DNA of 64,000 nt from Prosthecobacter debontii (GTDB lineage Bacteria > Verrucomicrobiota > Verrucomicrobiia > Verrucomicrobiales > Verrucomicrobiaceae): the NCBI RefSeq assembly GCF_900167535.1, contig NZ_FUYE01000008.1, forward strand, positions 124,001-188,000, read 5' to 3'. Shown here piece after piece: positions 26,407 to 34,815 of the stretch (position 1 is its first letter; each line of letters begins with the position of its first letter). The notes under the pieces are model-generated. The model did no database searches. It was not told the origin of the DNA and saw only the letters and a list, made by a program, of their open reading frames with translations. The translations under genes were made by a program, and so were the position numbers.

Positions 26407-27504
26407 ATGAGAGCCTCCATTCATCTCAGTTTCCTGCTTCCTTTCATCTGCATTTCACACGCCGCCGATACGCCACGTCCTGCACTCAACGGCCAGCATT
26501 GGACCGTCACCCACAGCCAGCTTTTTCGAGCAGGCCCGCCAGGCAGCTTCGATGAGATTGCCGTCAAAGATCCGACGATTGTTCAGCATGAGGGGCAATG
26601 GCATGTCTTTTACACGGCCAAACCCAAAAGCTCCAAAGAGCGTGTGCCTGCTGAGCTCGGGTATGCAACCGCAAGCTCTCTGGAAGGACTCCACAAGGCC
26701 GAGCATATTCAAATGCTGCCCATCTTGGGTGGTGTGATGATCGCACCTCAGGTCTTCTACTTCGCACCGCAAAAGCTCTGGTATCTCATTGGGCATACCT
26801 TGGTGGATAAAAAACTGCAGCCCGTCTTTTCCACCAATCCCGACATAGCCAACGTCCAAGGCTGGATACCCATGCAACGACTCCAAACCAATCGGCAAGC
26901 GACTCGCACCTGGATTGATTTTTGGGTCATCTGCGATGAGGCCAAAGCCCATCTCTTTTATTCGGATCACACCGATAAACTCTGGCGCATGGAGTGCCCC
27001 TTAGCCGAGTTTCCTCAAGGCCTATCCTCAGCGCAGGAGCAGCTCGCCTTGCAAGCCAGCGGGGTGAGTGAACGTGGAGCTTGGAACTTTCACGAAGCCG
27101 CTCACATCTATCGCGTGCAGAGTGACGGACGTTACCTCGCCCTGCTCGAAGGCGGATACTCCCATCCGGTCCGTAAAAATGTGATGGAAGCACGGGACTC
27201 GCGAAATCGCTTCATGCTCGCCTTCACCGCCGAGCGACTGGAAGGGCCATGGACACGGGTCGAGCCCTCCGAAAACGAATTCCTCGCCGAGAGAGATCAT
27301 TTGTTTAATCCTGACGGCACACGTTGCCTCCGATACACTCAAGTCAGCCACCCCGAGCTAATCCGCTCTGGCATTGATCAGCGCCTTGAAGTCCCAGACT
27401 ACCGCCTGAAACTCCTGTTCCAAGGCTTCGACGGCAGCCAGGTGAAAGACGACTACAACTACAACGATCTGCCCTGGGAGCTCGCCATCATGGAGAACCG
27501 CTGA
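26407..27504 (+). CDS. Secreted GH62-like (alpha-L-arabinofuranosidase family) glycoside hydrolase
   Basis: A 365-residue exported protein with a Sec signal (RASIHLSFLLPFICISHA). The body follows the five-bladed propeller glycosidases of clan GH-F, family GH62. It has the early KDPTIVQHEGQWHVFYT, containing the probable catalytic-base Asp, then APQVFYFAPQKLWYLIG, the segment RTWIDFWVICDEAKAHLFYSD and later EAAHIYRV. Family GH62 releases arabinose side chains from xylan and arabinan. The match to GH62 is by motif, so a related GH43-like activity is the alternative. The gene is monocistronic, between the metK terminator and convergent cysS. No other polysaccharide-use gene adjoins it. Confidence 0.75.
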   Translation: MRASIHLSFLLPFICISHAADTPRPALNGQHWTVTHSQLFRAGPPGSFDEIAVKDPTIVQHEGQWHVFYTAKPKSSKERVPAELGYATASSLEGLHKAEHIQMLPILGGVMIAPQVFYFAPQKLWYLIGHTLVDKKLQPVFSTNPDIANVQGWIPMQRLQTNRQATRTWIDFWVICDEAKAHLFYSDHTDKLWRMECPLAEFPQGLSSAQEQLALQASGVSERGAWNFHEAAHIYRVQSDGRYLALLEGGYSHPVRKNVMEARDSRNRFMLAFTAERLEGPWTRVEPSENEFLAERDHLFNPDGTRCLRYTQVSHPELIRSGIDQRLEVPDYRLKLLFQGFDGSQVKDDYNYNDLPWELAIMENR

Positions 27505-27552
27505 GCCACTCTGTGCTCAGCGTTCCATCCCATCAAGGGCACAACACGACTG

Positions 27553-28962
27553 CTACTTTTTGATGATCTGATAACCATCCTTGCTGTCCTTAATGATCCA
27601 GCCCTCGGCCTCCAGTTCTTTACGGAGGACGTCGGCGGTTGCCCAATCTTTGTTCTGTTTAGCCAACCAACGCTTCTTGGCTTTTTCAGCAATCTCGGCA
27701 GGCACGTCAACCTCAGACTCCTCCACAGCCGCCGGAAGTTTCAGCCCGAGAGCTTGCAATAGGAAGTGCAAGCCATCCAGAGCTGCACCAGCTTCATCTT
27801 TGGTTAGACCGGCAGGTTTGATCTTATTGATCACACCAAAGATATCGCCAAGTGCGCCGGGGACATTCAGGTCGTCATTCAAGGTCGTCCAAGCCGCTTC
27901 AAAAGGCCCTGGAGCTTTACCTTGAACTTCGGCCGTCACTTCCGATGCCACACGTAGAACGCGCTCAAACTTCGCCAGCTTTTGGATGGCCTGACGCGCA
28001 GAATCCAGAGAATGCAGAGTAAAGTTCAGCGGAGTCCGATAGTGACCACTGATCAAAACGTAGCGCACCTCGGCGGGGGAATAACCCCGCTTCTGAAGAT
28101 CTTCGAGCGTGTAGAGATTCCCCAGGCTCTTGCTCATCTTACCACCATCCACCAGCAGGTGAGTCACGTGGAACCAATGACGTGCAAACTTACCATGCGT
28201 CGCGCAGCAGCTCTGCGCGATCTCATTCTCATGGTGAGGGAAGATCAAATCCACCCCACCGCCATGAACGTCGAAGTCTTCGCCAAGGTATTCCAGAGAC
28301 ATGGCGCTGCACTCAAGATGCCAGCCAGGGCGTCCTTCACCCCAAGGGCTCGGCCAGTAGTTAGGCCCATCTTCGGGCTTACGTCCTTTCCACAACGCGA
28401 AGTCCGCTAAGGAATCCTTGGTGTATTCATCGCTATCGGTGGCACTGGCTGCCGTGGAAGCACCGAGCTTGAGTTCGCGATCTTCAAGGTGTGAAAGACG
28501 TCCGTAATCCGCGAAGGAAGAGACCTTGAAATAGACACTGCCATCGGGAGTGGCGTAGGCATGTCCCCGCTCGATCAGCGTCTCGATCATGCGGATCTGA
28601 TGTGGGATATGAGCCACAGCACTGGGCTCCACATGTGGCGGCAAGAGATTGAGCGCTGCGCAATCCGCGTGGAACTTTGCCGTCCAATACTGAGTAAAGT
28701 CAGTCAGGGATTGCCCAGCCTTTTGCGAGTCCCGAATGGTCTTGTCATCCACATCGGTGAGGTTGCGCACATGCAGTGTCGCGAGACCACCTTGCTCGAC
28801 CACTCGGCGAAAAACATCCTGAGCCACAAAGGTGCGGAAGTTACCGATATGAGCTGGGCCATACACCGTGGGGCCGCAGCAGTAAAAACGCAGCGTTTGA
28901 CCGTCCAAAGGTGCCACCACCCGTTGGGTGCGCGAAAGAGTTTCAAAAAGGGTCAACGACAT
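27553..28962 (-). CDS. cysS: Cysteine--tRNA ligase
   Basis: A 469-residue class I aminoacyl-tRNA synthetase. The ATP-site HIGH motif is present as GPAHIGNF (His/Asn region after [10 protein letters not shown]), and the second ATP motif as [12 protein letters not shown] (around residue 265). Zinc-ligand cysteines occur at FYCCGPTVY and WHLECSAMS, with [10 protein letters not shown] further on, as in the family. The C-terminal anticodon-binding part is short and ends in a Lys-rich tail. A conserved oddity is FYCCGP, where many homologues have a single Cys. The gene is leftward, about 90 bp downstream of khpA. Confidence 0.95.
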   Translation of the reverse strand: MSLTLFETLSRTQRVVAPLDGQTLRFYCCGPTVYGPAHIGNFRTFVAQDVFRRVVEQGGLATLHVRNLTDVDDKTIRDSQKAGQSLTDFTQYWTAKFHADCAALNLLPPHVEPSAVAHIPHQIRMIETLIERGHAYATPDGSVYFKVSSFADYGRLSHLEDRELKLGASTAASATDSDEYTKDSLADFALWKGRKPEDGPNYWPSPWGEGRPGWHLECSAMSLEYLGEDFDVHGGGVDLIFPHHENEIAQSCCATHGKFARHWFHVTHLLVDGGKMSKSLGNLYTLEDLQKRGYSPAEVRYVLISGHYRTPLNFTLHSLDSARQAIQKLAKFERVLRVASEVTAEVQGKAPGPFEAAWTTLNDDLNVPGALGDIFGVINKIKPAGLTKDEAGAALDGLHFLLQALGLKLPAAVEESEVDVPAEIAEKAKKRWLAKQNKDWATADVLRKELEAEGWIIKDSKDGYQIIKK

Positions 28963-29054
28963 GAAAAAGAAGACGCGGGATTACAACGAAGCGGCAGCGT
29001 GTGCAACCTTGGGTGAATCAAAACCCAGGCGGATAGGACGTCGAATGACTGGAA

Positions 29055-29387
29055 TCAACAGTCCGCCGAAGCCTTTTCACTGTCACGAATCGGCTCTGCT
29101 TCAAGCCCTTCATCGTCCCCCTCCGCCGCTTCACGCACGGCACCGATTTTGAGATTGACCCGGACACCGTGTTTCTCAGCCGCAGCGCTGAGTAGCGAGC
29201 GAATAGAACTGGCCGTCATGCCATTCTTACCGAGCACATGCTTCACATCTTCAGGAGCGAGCTGCACCCTGAAAACCAAAACGCCATTGGCATTATGACC
29301 AATGGCGATAGAGGCTTGTTGGGGGTGGTCAATTAAATTGGCCACCACATAGGTCAAGAATTCGCGAAGTGCTTCTGGGGCGTCCAT
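29055..29387 (-). CDS. khpA: KH-domain RNA-binding protein KhpA
   Basis: A 110-residue single KH-domain protein. The RNA-contacting G-x-x-G loop is visible as VLGKNGMTASSIRSLLSAAA, and the start EALREFLTYVVANLIDHP resembles KhpA (YlqC) from many bacteria. The family binds RNA with KhpB and influences cell division and sRNA biology. The C-terminal tail after about residue 80 is acidic and longer than usual (GDDEGLEAEP). I chose ATG 29387 because it begins the conserved fold; an upstream ATG at 29411 would add eight residues. It follows rpsP by 66 bp, the normal order in bacteria. The usual next genes rimM, trmD and rplS are missing, and cysS follows. Confidence 0.85.
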   Translation of the reverse strand: MDAPEALREFLTYVVANLIDHPQQASIAIGHNANGVLVFRVQLAPEDVKHVLGKNGMTASSIRSLLSAAAEKHGVRVNLKIGAVREAAEGDDEGLEAEPIRDSEKASADC

Positions 29388-29453
29388 GACAGCAATTAAG
29401 CTTTTCCACAAGCCCCGGCAACCCCAGAAATGGGGAAAAGCGACGCGCAGACG

Positions 29454-29708
29454 TTACTTAGCAGCAGCCTTGCTAGCCTTCTTAATGAGGCTACGCACAG
29501 TTTCGGTAGGCTGAGCGCCTTTAGAGATCCACTCGTTGACTTTAGCGAGGTCAAGATTGGCGTTATTCTCACCCTTCTTCTGGGGATCATAGGTGCCAAG
29601 GACTTCAATGAAACGACCATCACGCTTGTAGCGCTGATCAGCGGCGACGACGCGATAAAATAGATGGCCTTTGGAGCCTTCTTGACGGAGACGGATTGCT
29701 ACTGCCAT
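29454..29708 (-). CDS. rpsP: 30S ribosomal protein S16
   Basis: An 84-residue protein of normal S16 length. It begins AVAIRLRQEGSKGHLFYRVV and contains RDGRFIEVLGTYDPQ, the family signature, with a basic Lys/Ala-rich tail. It is part of the 30S subunit body and needed for its assembly. It is the first gene of a leftward unit with khpA. Confidence 0.95.
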   Translation of the reverse strand: MAVAIRLRQEGSKGHLFYRVVAADQRYKRDGRFIEVLGTYDPQKKGENNANLDLAKVNEWISKGAQPTETVRSLIKKASKAAAK

Positions 29709-29833
29709 GAGATCAAAAAACGATTACGAACTTTTGGGGAGGAGGAGAATGCGGGATGATACCCGAAAATCAAGGCCTATTTTTGAGTTTTTCACAATCT
29801 GGCATCAGCAAACGCTGATCGAAAATGAAAACA

Positions 29834-29860
29834 AAAGCGGTCCCGGCTCGGGACCGCTTT
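29834..29860 (-). terminator. Strong rho-independent terminator between the small lipoprotein gene and rpsP
   Basis: An 11-bp perfect stem, AAAGCGGTCCC with GGGACCGCTTT, surrounds a five-base loop. Read on the minus strand it is followed by TTTTGTTTTCATTTTC, so it ends transcripts of the lipoprotein gene at 29887-30084 before the rpsP unit. Confidence 0.85.
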
Positions 29861-29886
29861 GCTTAAAAAAACTGCCTCAAATTGAG

Positions 29887-30084
29887 TTATTTGCTGCTGG
29901 TATAAGGAGCAGCGGGAGGTGCCTCAGCGGCATAGGTTTGAATTTCCTTGGAGCGCTTATACCAGCGTTTCCCAGGCGTCATGTAACGCTTATAAAACAT
30001 CTCATTCACGCTGCCCACCATGTAGGGCTTCGTGCTGCAAGAAGAAAGAACGCAAAGGGAAAGAAGGGTTATAATCCATTTCAT
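29887..30084 (-). CDS. Small lipoprotein of unknown function
   Basis: A 65-residue protein with a classic lipoprotein signal: MKWIITLLSLCVLSSC, with the lipid-bearing Cys at position 16. The mature part of about 50 residues is rich in Tyr, Lys and Arg (MFYKRYMTPGKRWYKRSKE) and ends in an Ala/Pro-rich tail. It resembles no family I can name. The start at 30084 is taken because it gives the signal directly. A strong terminator follows 26 bp after the stop, so it is a self-contained gene. It is divergent from the Rrf2-type regulator at 30194, which could control it (inference). Confidence 0.7.
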   Translation of the reverse strand: MKWIITLLSLCVLSSCSTKPYMVGSVNEMFYKRYMTPGKRWYKRSKEIQTYAAEAPPAAPYTSSK

Positions 30085-30193
30085 AAGGACATTTCGAGTT
30101 TGGCCAGAAATGAAGCGAGTTGTCAAAAAAAAGTTTCGCTAAAGCCATCTTTGACGGTTGCCACTACTGAAAAGCCCCCCTACCCCATCTAGA

Positions 30194-30646
30194 ATGAAGC
30201 TGTCTCGTAAAGCCGAATACGCCATGCGCGCCTTACTGGCCATGGCACGCACCTCCGATACATCCACTTTTTCCATTCAAGACATCGCCACTCGTGAAAA
30301 CATTCCCCTCAAGTTTCTCGAGCAAATCCTCCTCATGCTCAAGAATGGCGGGCTATTGCGCAGCAAGCGCGGCGTAGGGGGAGGGTATCAGTTCCAGAAA
30401 GCACCTCAACGCATCTCCTTGGGAGAGATCGTTCAGCTGATCGATGGTCCGTTTGAGCCCATCCATTGCTCCATGATGATTCAGCATCCAGGCGATAAAT
30501 GCGAGTGCGGCATCACGGGAGGTTGCAGCCTGGGGCAAGTGTTCATGGGCTTGAGAAATCAAGTCAACGACTGGCTCGCCAACACCACTCTCCACGATGT
30601 GCTTGAGCGAGAAAAAGTCCGCCAACCCGTCTCATTTGAGATCTGA
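30194..30646 (+). CDS. Rrf2-family transcriptional regulator with cysteine cluster
   Basis: A 150-residue regulator of the Rrf2/IscR/NsrR/CymR family. The winged-helix start MKLSRKAEYAMRALLAMA, the recognition region IPLKFLEQILLMLKNGGLL and the wing SKRGVGGGYQF are unmistakable. Four cysteines follow at 92, 103, 105 and 111 (HCSMMI, KCECGITGGC). They are well placed to hold an iron-sulfur cluster, as in IscR and NsrR, although their spacing differs from the C-x5-C-x5/7-C of those proteins. It would sense Fe-S status, oxidative or nitrosative stress, or cysteine supply. The ATG at 30194 is chosen at the conserved N-terminus. Its 3' end overlaps the convergent anti-sigma-like gene by 15 bp. Confidence 0.88.
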   Translation: MKLSRKAEYAMRALLAMARTSDTSTFSIQDIATRENIPLKFLEQILLMLKNGGLLRSKRGVGGGYQFQKAPQRISLGEIVQLIDGPFEPIHCSMMIQHPGDKCECGITGGCSLGQVFMGLRNQVNDWLANTTLHDVLEREKVRQPVSFEI

Positions 30647-31399
30647 ATCATCAGCCAGGAACTCTTCCAGTTTAGTTTCCGGCGAGCTCCCCATCATGAC
30701 ATAGGCGCATTTTCGGCAAGACCAAGCAGCCACGGGATAACCATCCACATGCTCCACTTTCTGAGGCTCAATATTCGCCGGCATGTCATTCAAAGAATCA
30801 CGAAGCACCACAAAAAGATGGGCCTCCTGATTGCCTCTCCCGAAACAAACCATGGCCACCTTTTGCCCGCGCCAAGTGACGATGCGGCAGCCAAACGGCC
30901 GTGCCTCTTTCGTGCCTGGCTGAACGATGTAGGGCTTCGGTGCACCTTGGTTACCGAGCCAAGCACTGACATTGGATAGCTCTCCCGTCACATGCTCCAG
31001 ACCGAATCCCTCGGTCTTCATGTGATCAAACATATCCACGATCTCTGTCTCAAATTGAGCCAATGAGGTCTGCTTAGGCTCAGGCTCACGAATGACAAAG
31101 ATCAAGCCTCCCAGCAAAACAGCGGCGGCTGTCGCTAACCACGGAAGCCGCTGCCAACGTGGCACCGCGGCACTGAGTTTCGCAGCGGCTAAAATTTCGG
31201 CACGCAGATTTTCAGGAATCGGCATCTCGGAGATGGCCTTGCATAGGCAGCGGTCAAAAGCCTGTTCCTGTGAAAACCAAGCAGCCAACTCAGGGCGACA
31301 GGGCAAGGTTTCCATGGCTTCCCGTAAGCAGGGATCATCATTGTCCTGACCATTGGGCCGACAGGCACTCAAACGAAGCTGGATTTCTGCATCATCCAT
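30632..31399 (-). CDS. Putative anti-sigma factor, single-pass membrane protein with Cys-containing outer domain
   Basis: A 255-residue protein encoded directly downstream of an ECF sigma gene and overlapping it by eight bases (start at 31399 inside ATGGATGA), so the two are coupled. The first 80 residues are cytoplasmic and contain several Cys (SACRP, DPCLRE, LPCRPE, RCLCK). A single membrane helix follows at about 85-103 (LPWLATAAAVLLGGLIFVI). The remaining 150 residues face the periplasm and include WRGQKVAMVCFGRG and WSCRKCAYVMMG, the latter a C-x-x-C pair. The position, topology and coupling fit an anti-sigma factor. The cysteines suggest redox or metal sensing, which is inference. I do not recognise a classical zinc-anti-sigma motif. 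Confidence 0.7.
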   Translation of the reverse strand: MDDAEIQLRLSACRPNGQDNDDPCLREAMETLPCRPELAAWFSQEQAFDRCLCKAISEMPIPENLRAEILAAAKLSAAVPRWQRLPWLATAAAVLLGGLIFVIREPEPKQTSLAQFETEIVDMFDHMKTEGFGLEHVTGELSNVSAWLGNQGAPKPYIVQPGTKEARPFGCRIVTWRGQKVAMVCFGRGNQEAHLFVVLRDSLNDMPANIEPQKVEHVDGYPVAAWSCRKCAYVMMGSSPETKLEEFLADDSDLK

Positions 31400-31952
31400 G
31401 ACGGCGGGTTCGTGCGGGTTCAAAAGGAATGACGTTGACGTTGGCAGAGGTAGGAACTTGTTCGTTCTCGGTCTTAACTTGGGAGAGTTTTTGGCGTAGC
31501 TGGGCTTTACCTCGCGACAGCCTCGACATCACGGTGCCGATCGGCACATCTAAAATTTCCGATATCTCCTGATAACTGTGCTGCTGAAGGTAAAAGAGGC
31601 TTAGCGGGGCTCGAAAAGTGTCGTCGAGTTGGCTCAAGGCATCTAAGGCGGATTGGCTATCCACATCCTCCGTCGTCCGCGCTTGCACAGAAGGGAGTTC
31701 AGACTCTGCATCGGCCAAATCCACCTGGGGATAACGGACCGAGCGACGATGTCCATTGAGGAACTCCCGATACAAAGTCGTGAACAGCCAAGTCTTGGCC
31801 TTGTTTCGATCTCGAAGCTGAAACCCACGGGTGGCCCAGCGCAGAAACGTCTGCTGAGTCAAGTCAGCAGCGTCCGCCTCACGCTGAGTCAGACTCAGTG
31901 CGAAACGATAAAGCCCCTGATAATGCTCCTGGACGAGCTGCTCGAACTCCAT
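31392..31952 (-). CDS. ECF-type RNA polymerase sigma factor
   Basis: A 186-residue sigma-70 family protein of ECF size. Region 2 is seen in FEQLVQEHYQGLYRFALSL and DLTQQTFLRWATRG, where core RNA polymerase and the -10 element are contacted. Region 4 has the helix-turn-helix HSYQEISEILDVPIGTVMSR near residues 125-145. Regions 1.1 and 3 are absent, as expected. It precedes and overlaps the putative anti-sigma gene. It lies downstream of the small Cys-rich lipoprotein gene and the long Bat operon, all on the same strand. These may be its targets, but no matching promoters were identified. Confidence 0.92.
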   Translation of the reverse strand: MEFEQLVQEHYQGLYRFALSLTQREADAADLTQQTFLRWATRGFQLRDRNKAKTWLFTTLYREFLNGHRRSVRYPQVDLADAESELPSVQARTTEDVDSQSALDALSQLDDTFRAPLSLFYLQQHSYQEISEILDVPIGTVMSRLSRGKAQLRQKLSQVKTENEQVPTSANVNVIPFEPARTRRHG

Positions 31953-32001
31953 GAATCGATTACGTTTTCAGTATCTCACAAGGCCATCAGCCTGAGCCGA
32001 T

Positions 32002-32130
32002 TTACTTCTTCTTCATTTCACAGGAAGAGCAGGAAGAACACTCGGAGGCGGTCTTCTTTTTGCAGCAGTTGGCGCAGCTTGAGAGACCCAAGCTGAGGGC
32101 GGCGAGAGACAGGATGAGGACGGCTTTCAT
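32002..32130 (-). CDS. Tiny Cys-rich lipoprotein (unknown)
   Basis: A 42-residue product: a lipoprotein signal MKAVLILSLAALSLGLSSC followed by a mature peptide of only about 24 residues. In the whole peptide there are seven cysteines, in the clusters SCANCC and ECSSCSSCEMKKK. The lipid anchor Cys and the dense C-x-x-C pairs suggest a surface or periplasmic metal-binding or thiol-buffer peptide. No named family fits. It lies between the Bat operon and the sigma/anti-sigma pair, on the same strand. The start at 32130 is supported by the signal; a longer upstream frame is not. Confidence 0.6.
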   Translation of the reverse strand: MKAVLILSLAALSLGLSSCANCCKKKTASECSSCSSCEMKKK

Positions 32131-32247
32131 AGGCAACGGGATGAATGAGTTGTTAGGATATCTGACCTCTGAGAGACATTGAGATCCCCCAGACCGTTCA
32201 TAAGATACGAGAACAGCAGGGTTTATTCCGTGCGATGTCACGAAAAA

Positions 32248-34788
32248 TCAGGGCACCAAATTCTCGTCCCAAATCCACAAGGGTGTGATCGTTCCCGCCT
32301 CCACCCAACCTCGCAGCGTTTGAGGCTGGGCCGGTATCTCGACATAGCACCAAGCACCTCGCCGCTCGAGGATACGCACTTCAGAGCCAGGAGGCAGATC
32401 CATCACTGTGCCTGCCGTGACTGTGGCGGCGGTGAAGGCCCGGACATCGGGCATGATGACCAATGAAATATCACGCACACGCTCTGCTCCCAGAGGGCGC
32501 ACGGCGGCTAGAGCAGTCGCGGGGACAGCCAAGGTAAACCCGACCATCGATACCGCCACCGCCCATCCGAGGCTACGTCTCCCCGCCCAGATCCGCCATG
32601 CGATGGAGAGCAAGACCAGCCAAAACCCGGACGCCGCCAAGATGATCCATTGATTCGGCTTTAACCACAGGCTCCACTCGGTGAGAGGAGAGTCATAACC
32701 AAAGGTTAGAAAACGCAGTCGCTCATCCAAATGAAAGAGATTTTGACGAAGTTCAGGTGACCATGGATCCAGCAACTGCGCCCGCTGATACCACAGGACC
32801 GCTCTCCCCAAATCCTCTTGGCGATACCGTGCATGCCCGATCATCTGAAGGACTTCCGAACTGAGATGAGGCGGATTCTTTTTCGTCAGAGACTCGGCCA
32901 AGTATTGAGCGCGAGTGAAATTACCTTTGGCCATTTCGGCCACCGCTTCTTGATAAACCGCATCAGGAGAGGTGGTCGTGGGCGTCTGAGCCTGAAGCGC
33001 TCCACTGACTAAGGCTCCCAAGAAAAGCAGGACTGAGACTTTCGACAAAGCACGGCGGAAAAGATCCCCCAAAGCAGCCAGCATCCGGCTGCGTTCCTCA
33101 GTCGATAGCGGTGCTGAAGATACCCCCGAAAAATTCGCCGTCTGGTAGCGATTTAGAATGGCTTGTAAGTCCGCATCTTTCACCGGAGTCCCGTTCTGGG
33201 CGGTGTGAATGAACTGAGCCGCACCCCGCAAAAACTCGGTGTCGCTGCTGGTGGTTGGCTCAAATGCGTTCCATGCCGCACGAAGTTCACCCGCGCGACC
33301 AGCCAGCCGGGCCTCCTTTCGGCGACGCAACACGGCCAGAACACTGGCCAGGAAAACGAGGCCGACCGGCACAGCCTGAACCGTCCAAAACGCACTGCTT
33401 TTCACTAACAACACCCCCGTAGGAGAAAGCCACTTGGAGGCGCTCGGCGGATTGATCACGATGTCCGTGATGTCCGGCTGAGGTGGAGTCACCAGCGGGG
33501 GCGCTTCCACGGGTTGGCTCACGGCTCCCGAAGCTGCTTCCGTTTGCGCGGGTGCGGGGGCAGGCTTCATCGTCAGTGGAATAGCCTCTGTGCGCAGAGT
33601 CACGTATTGCTTCTTCGTGGGGCTGAAGAAGCTCGTCTCAAACGGTGGCAAAGACGAATGAACGGCCTCCGGTATGAATACCTGGGAGTAACCTACCCGA
33701 CGCTCCAGAGTTGGCACTTGATTTTGATCGAGTTGACCTTCGATGTTGTAACGTTTAGCCGGATATGATTTCCAGCCATCCAGCGACGTCAGTGCCGGAG
33801 GGGTCAAGGCATCGAAGTTACCCGCCCCGGAGACTTCCAGTTCGACCGCGATGGGATCTCCCACCGTGAGATCTGTCGGAGTGGCGGTCGCACTGAGCGA
33901 AAAATCTCCCACAGCTCCGCTGAAATTAGCCGGTTTTCCCTCAGCTGGTAGCGGCAGCACTTTCAAGGTCACTTCCTGGCTCTTGACGGTGATTTTGCGG
34001 GGCTCCGTGGGCACGCCGAAAAACCCTTGCGGGAAACCAGGGGGAAACATATTGCCCCGCTGCTGAGCCCCTTCCATGGGCACCTCCACCAAAATCTCCA
34101 TGGTCGCAGGGCCTACTTTCAGCTCTCCTGTGCGGAGGGAGGATAAGGTGCTTCGGAAGGTCAGCACCACATAACTAACCCCATCAATCACAGTGATGGT
34201 CTGCTCACTCTGTTGAGGAAAACGAGCGATCGCAAAGTCACTCTTTTCGATGTCAATGAGCCCCAACCGCCGCAGTTGAGTCTGCCGAGGCACATAGAGG
34301 CTGCATATCACGGGCATGACCTCGCCTTGATAGATTTCTTTCCTCGATAACTCGATCTGGAGGATCGGCTGATTCGGATCATCCGCATCCGCTCCGACCG
34401 CCCCGCCACCTTGCTCAACGGTCAACTTCACTTCGTTGGTGGTCAGGGTCTGACCATCCACTCTCAGCGCCTGAGCCGGGATCACAAACTCACCGGGTTC
34501 CGAAGCCGCCAATCCCCAAGTCAGACGCAATGAAGTCGTCCTGACGCCATTGGTGATCTGAAGCTGAGTGGAGGTGGAAACCGCTGTGTTTTGACCGATC
34601 TGGAGAGGCAGGCGCAGTTCCGGGATGCCATCGAGCTGACCATCCTGAACGGTAATGACATACGAGACAATCTGATTCGGCCGCGCCGTTTCAGGTTGGA
34701 CATAGGCCCGCACAGTCGCGGCCTCAGCCATACTCGCGGCCGCTAATAGCCAAGTTAGGGAAAGGATTTGTTTCTTCACACTTGTCAT
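32248..34788 (-). CDS. batD: BatD-like oxygen-tolerance protein fused to TPR and SH3-like domains
   Basis: An 846-residue exported membrane protein. A signal peptide is followed by the BatD beta-sandwich repeats (from AATVRAYVQPETARPNQIVSY). A membrane helix follows near residues 480-500 (FWTVQAVPVGLVFLASVLAV). Then come a helical region, a second helix, TPR-like repeats (AVAEMAKGNFTRAQYLAESL), two more helices and a C-terminal SH3-like module (PPGSEVRILERRGAWCYVE). The Bat proteins form a membrane complex involved in oxidative-stress tolerance in Bacteroides and spirochaetes, and BatD is the beta-sandwich partner. Here it is unusually long through fusion with parts that elsewhere belong to BatE. 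I took ATG 34788; a TTG at 34815 is less likely. It follows the BatB/C fusion gene by 27 bp. Confidence 0.8.
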   Translation of the reverse strand: MTSVKKQILSLTWLLAAASMAEAATVRAYVQPETARPNQIVSYVITVQDGQLDGIPELRLPLQIGQNTAVSTSTQLQITNGVRTTSLRLTWGLAASEPGEFVIPAQALRVDGQTLTTNEVKLTVEQGGGAVGADADDPNQPILQIELSRKEIYQGEVMPVICSLYVPRQTQLRRLGLIDIEKSDFAIARFPQQSEQTITVIDGVSYVVLTFRSTLSSLRTGELKVGPATMEILVEVPMEGAQQRGNMFPPGFPQGFFGVPTEPRKITVKSQEVTLKVLPLPAEGKPANFSGAVGDFSLSATATPTDLTVGDPIAVELEVSGAGNFDALTPPALTSLDGWKSYPAKRYNIEGQLDQNQVPTLERRVGYSQVFIPEAVHSSLPPFETSFFSPTKKQYVTLRTEAIPLTMKPAPAPAQTEAASGAVSQPVEAPPLVTPPQPDITDIVINPPSASKWLSPTGVLLVKSSAFWTVQAVPVGLVFLASVLAVLRRRKEARLAGRAGELRAAWNAFEPTTSSDTEFLRGAAQFIHTAQNGTPVKDADLQAILNRYQTANFSGVSSAPLSTEERSRMLAALGDLFRRALSKVSVLLFLGALVSGALQAQTPTTTSPDAVYQEAVAEMAKGNFTRAQYLAESLTKKNPPHLSSEVLQMIGHARYRQEDLGRAVLWYQRAQLLDPWSPELRQNLFHLDERLRFLTFGYDSPLTEWSLWLKPNQWIILAASGFWLVLLSIAWRIWAGRRSLGWAVAVSMVGFTLAVPATALAAVRPLGAERVRDISLVIMPDVRAFTAATVTAGTVMDLPPGSEVRILERRGAWCYVEIPAQPQTLRGWVEAGTITPLWIWDENLVP

Positions 34789-34815
34789 GAGTCCTAATAG
34801 AGGTTCGCCAAGCAA

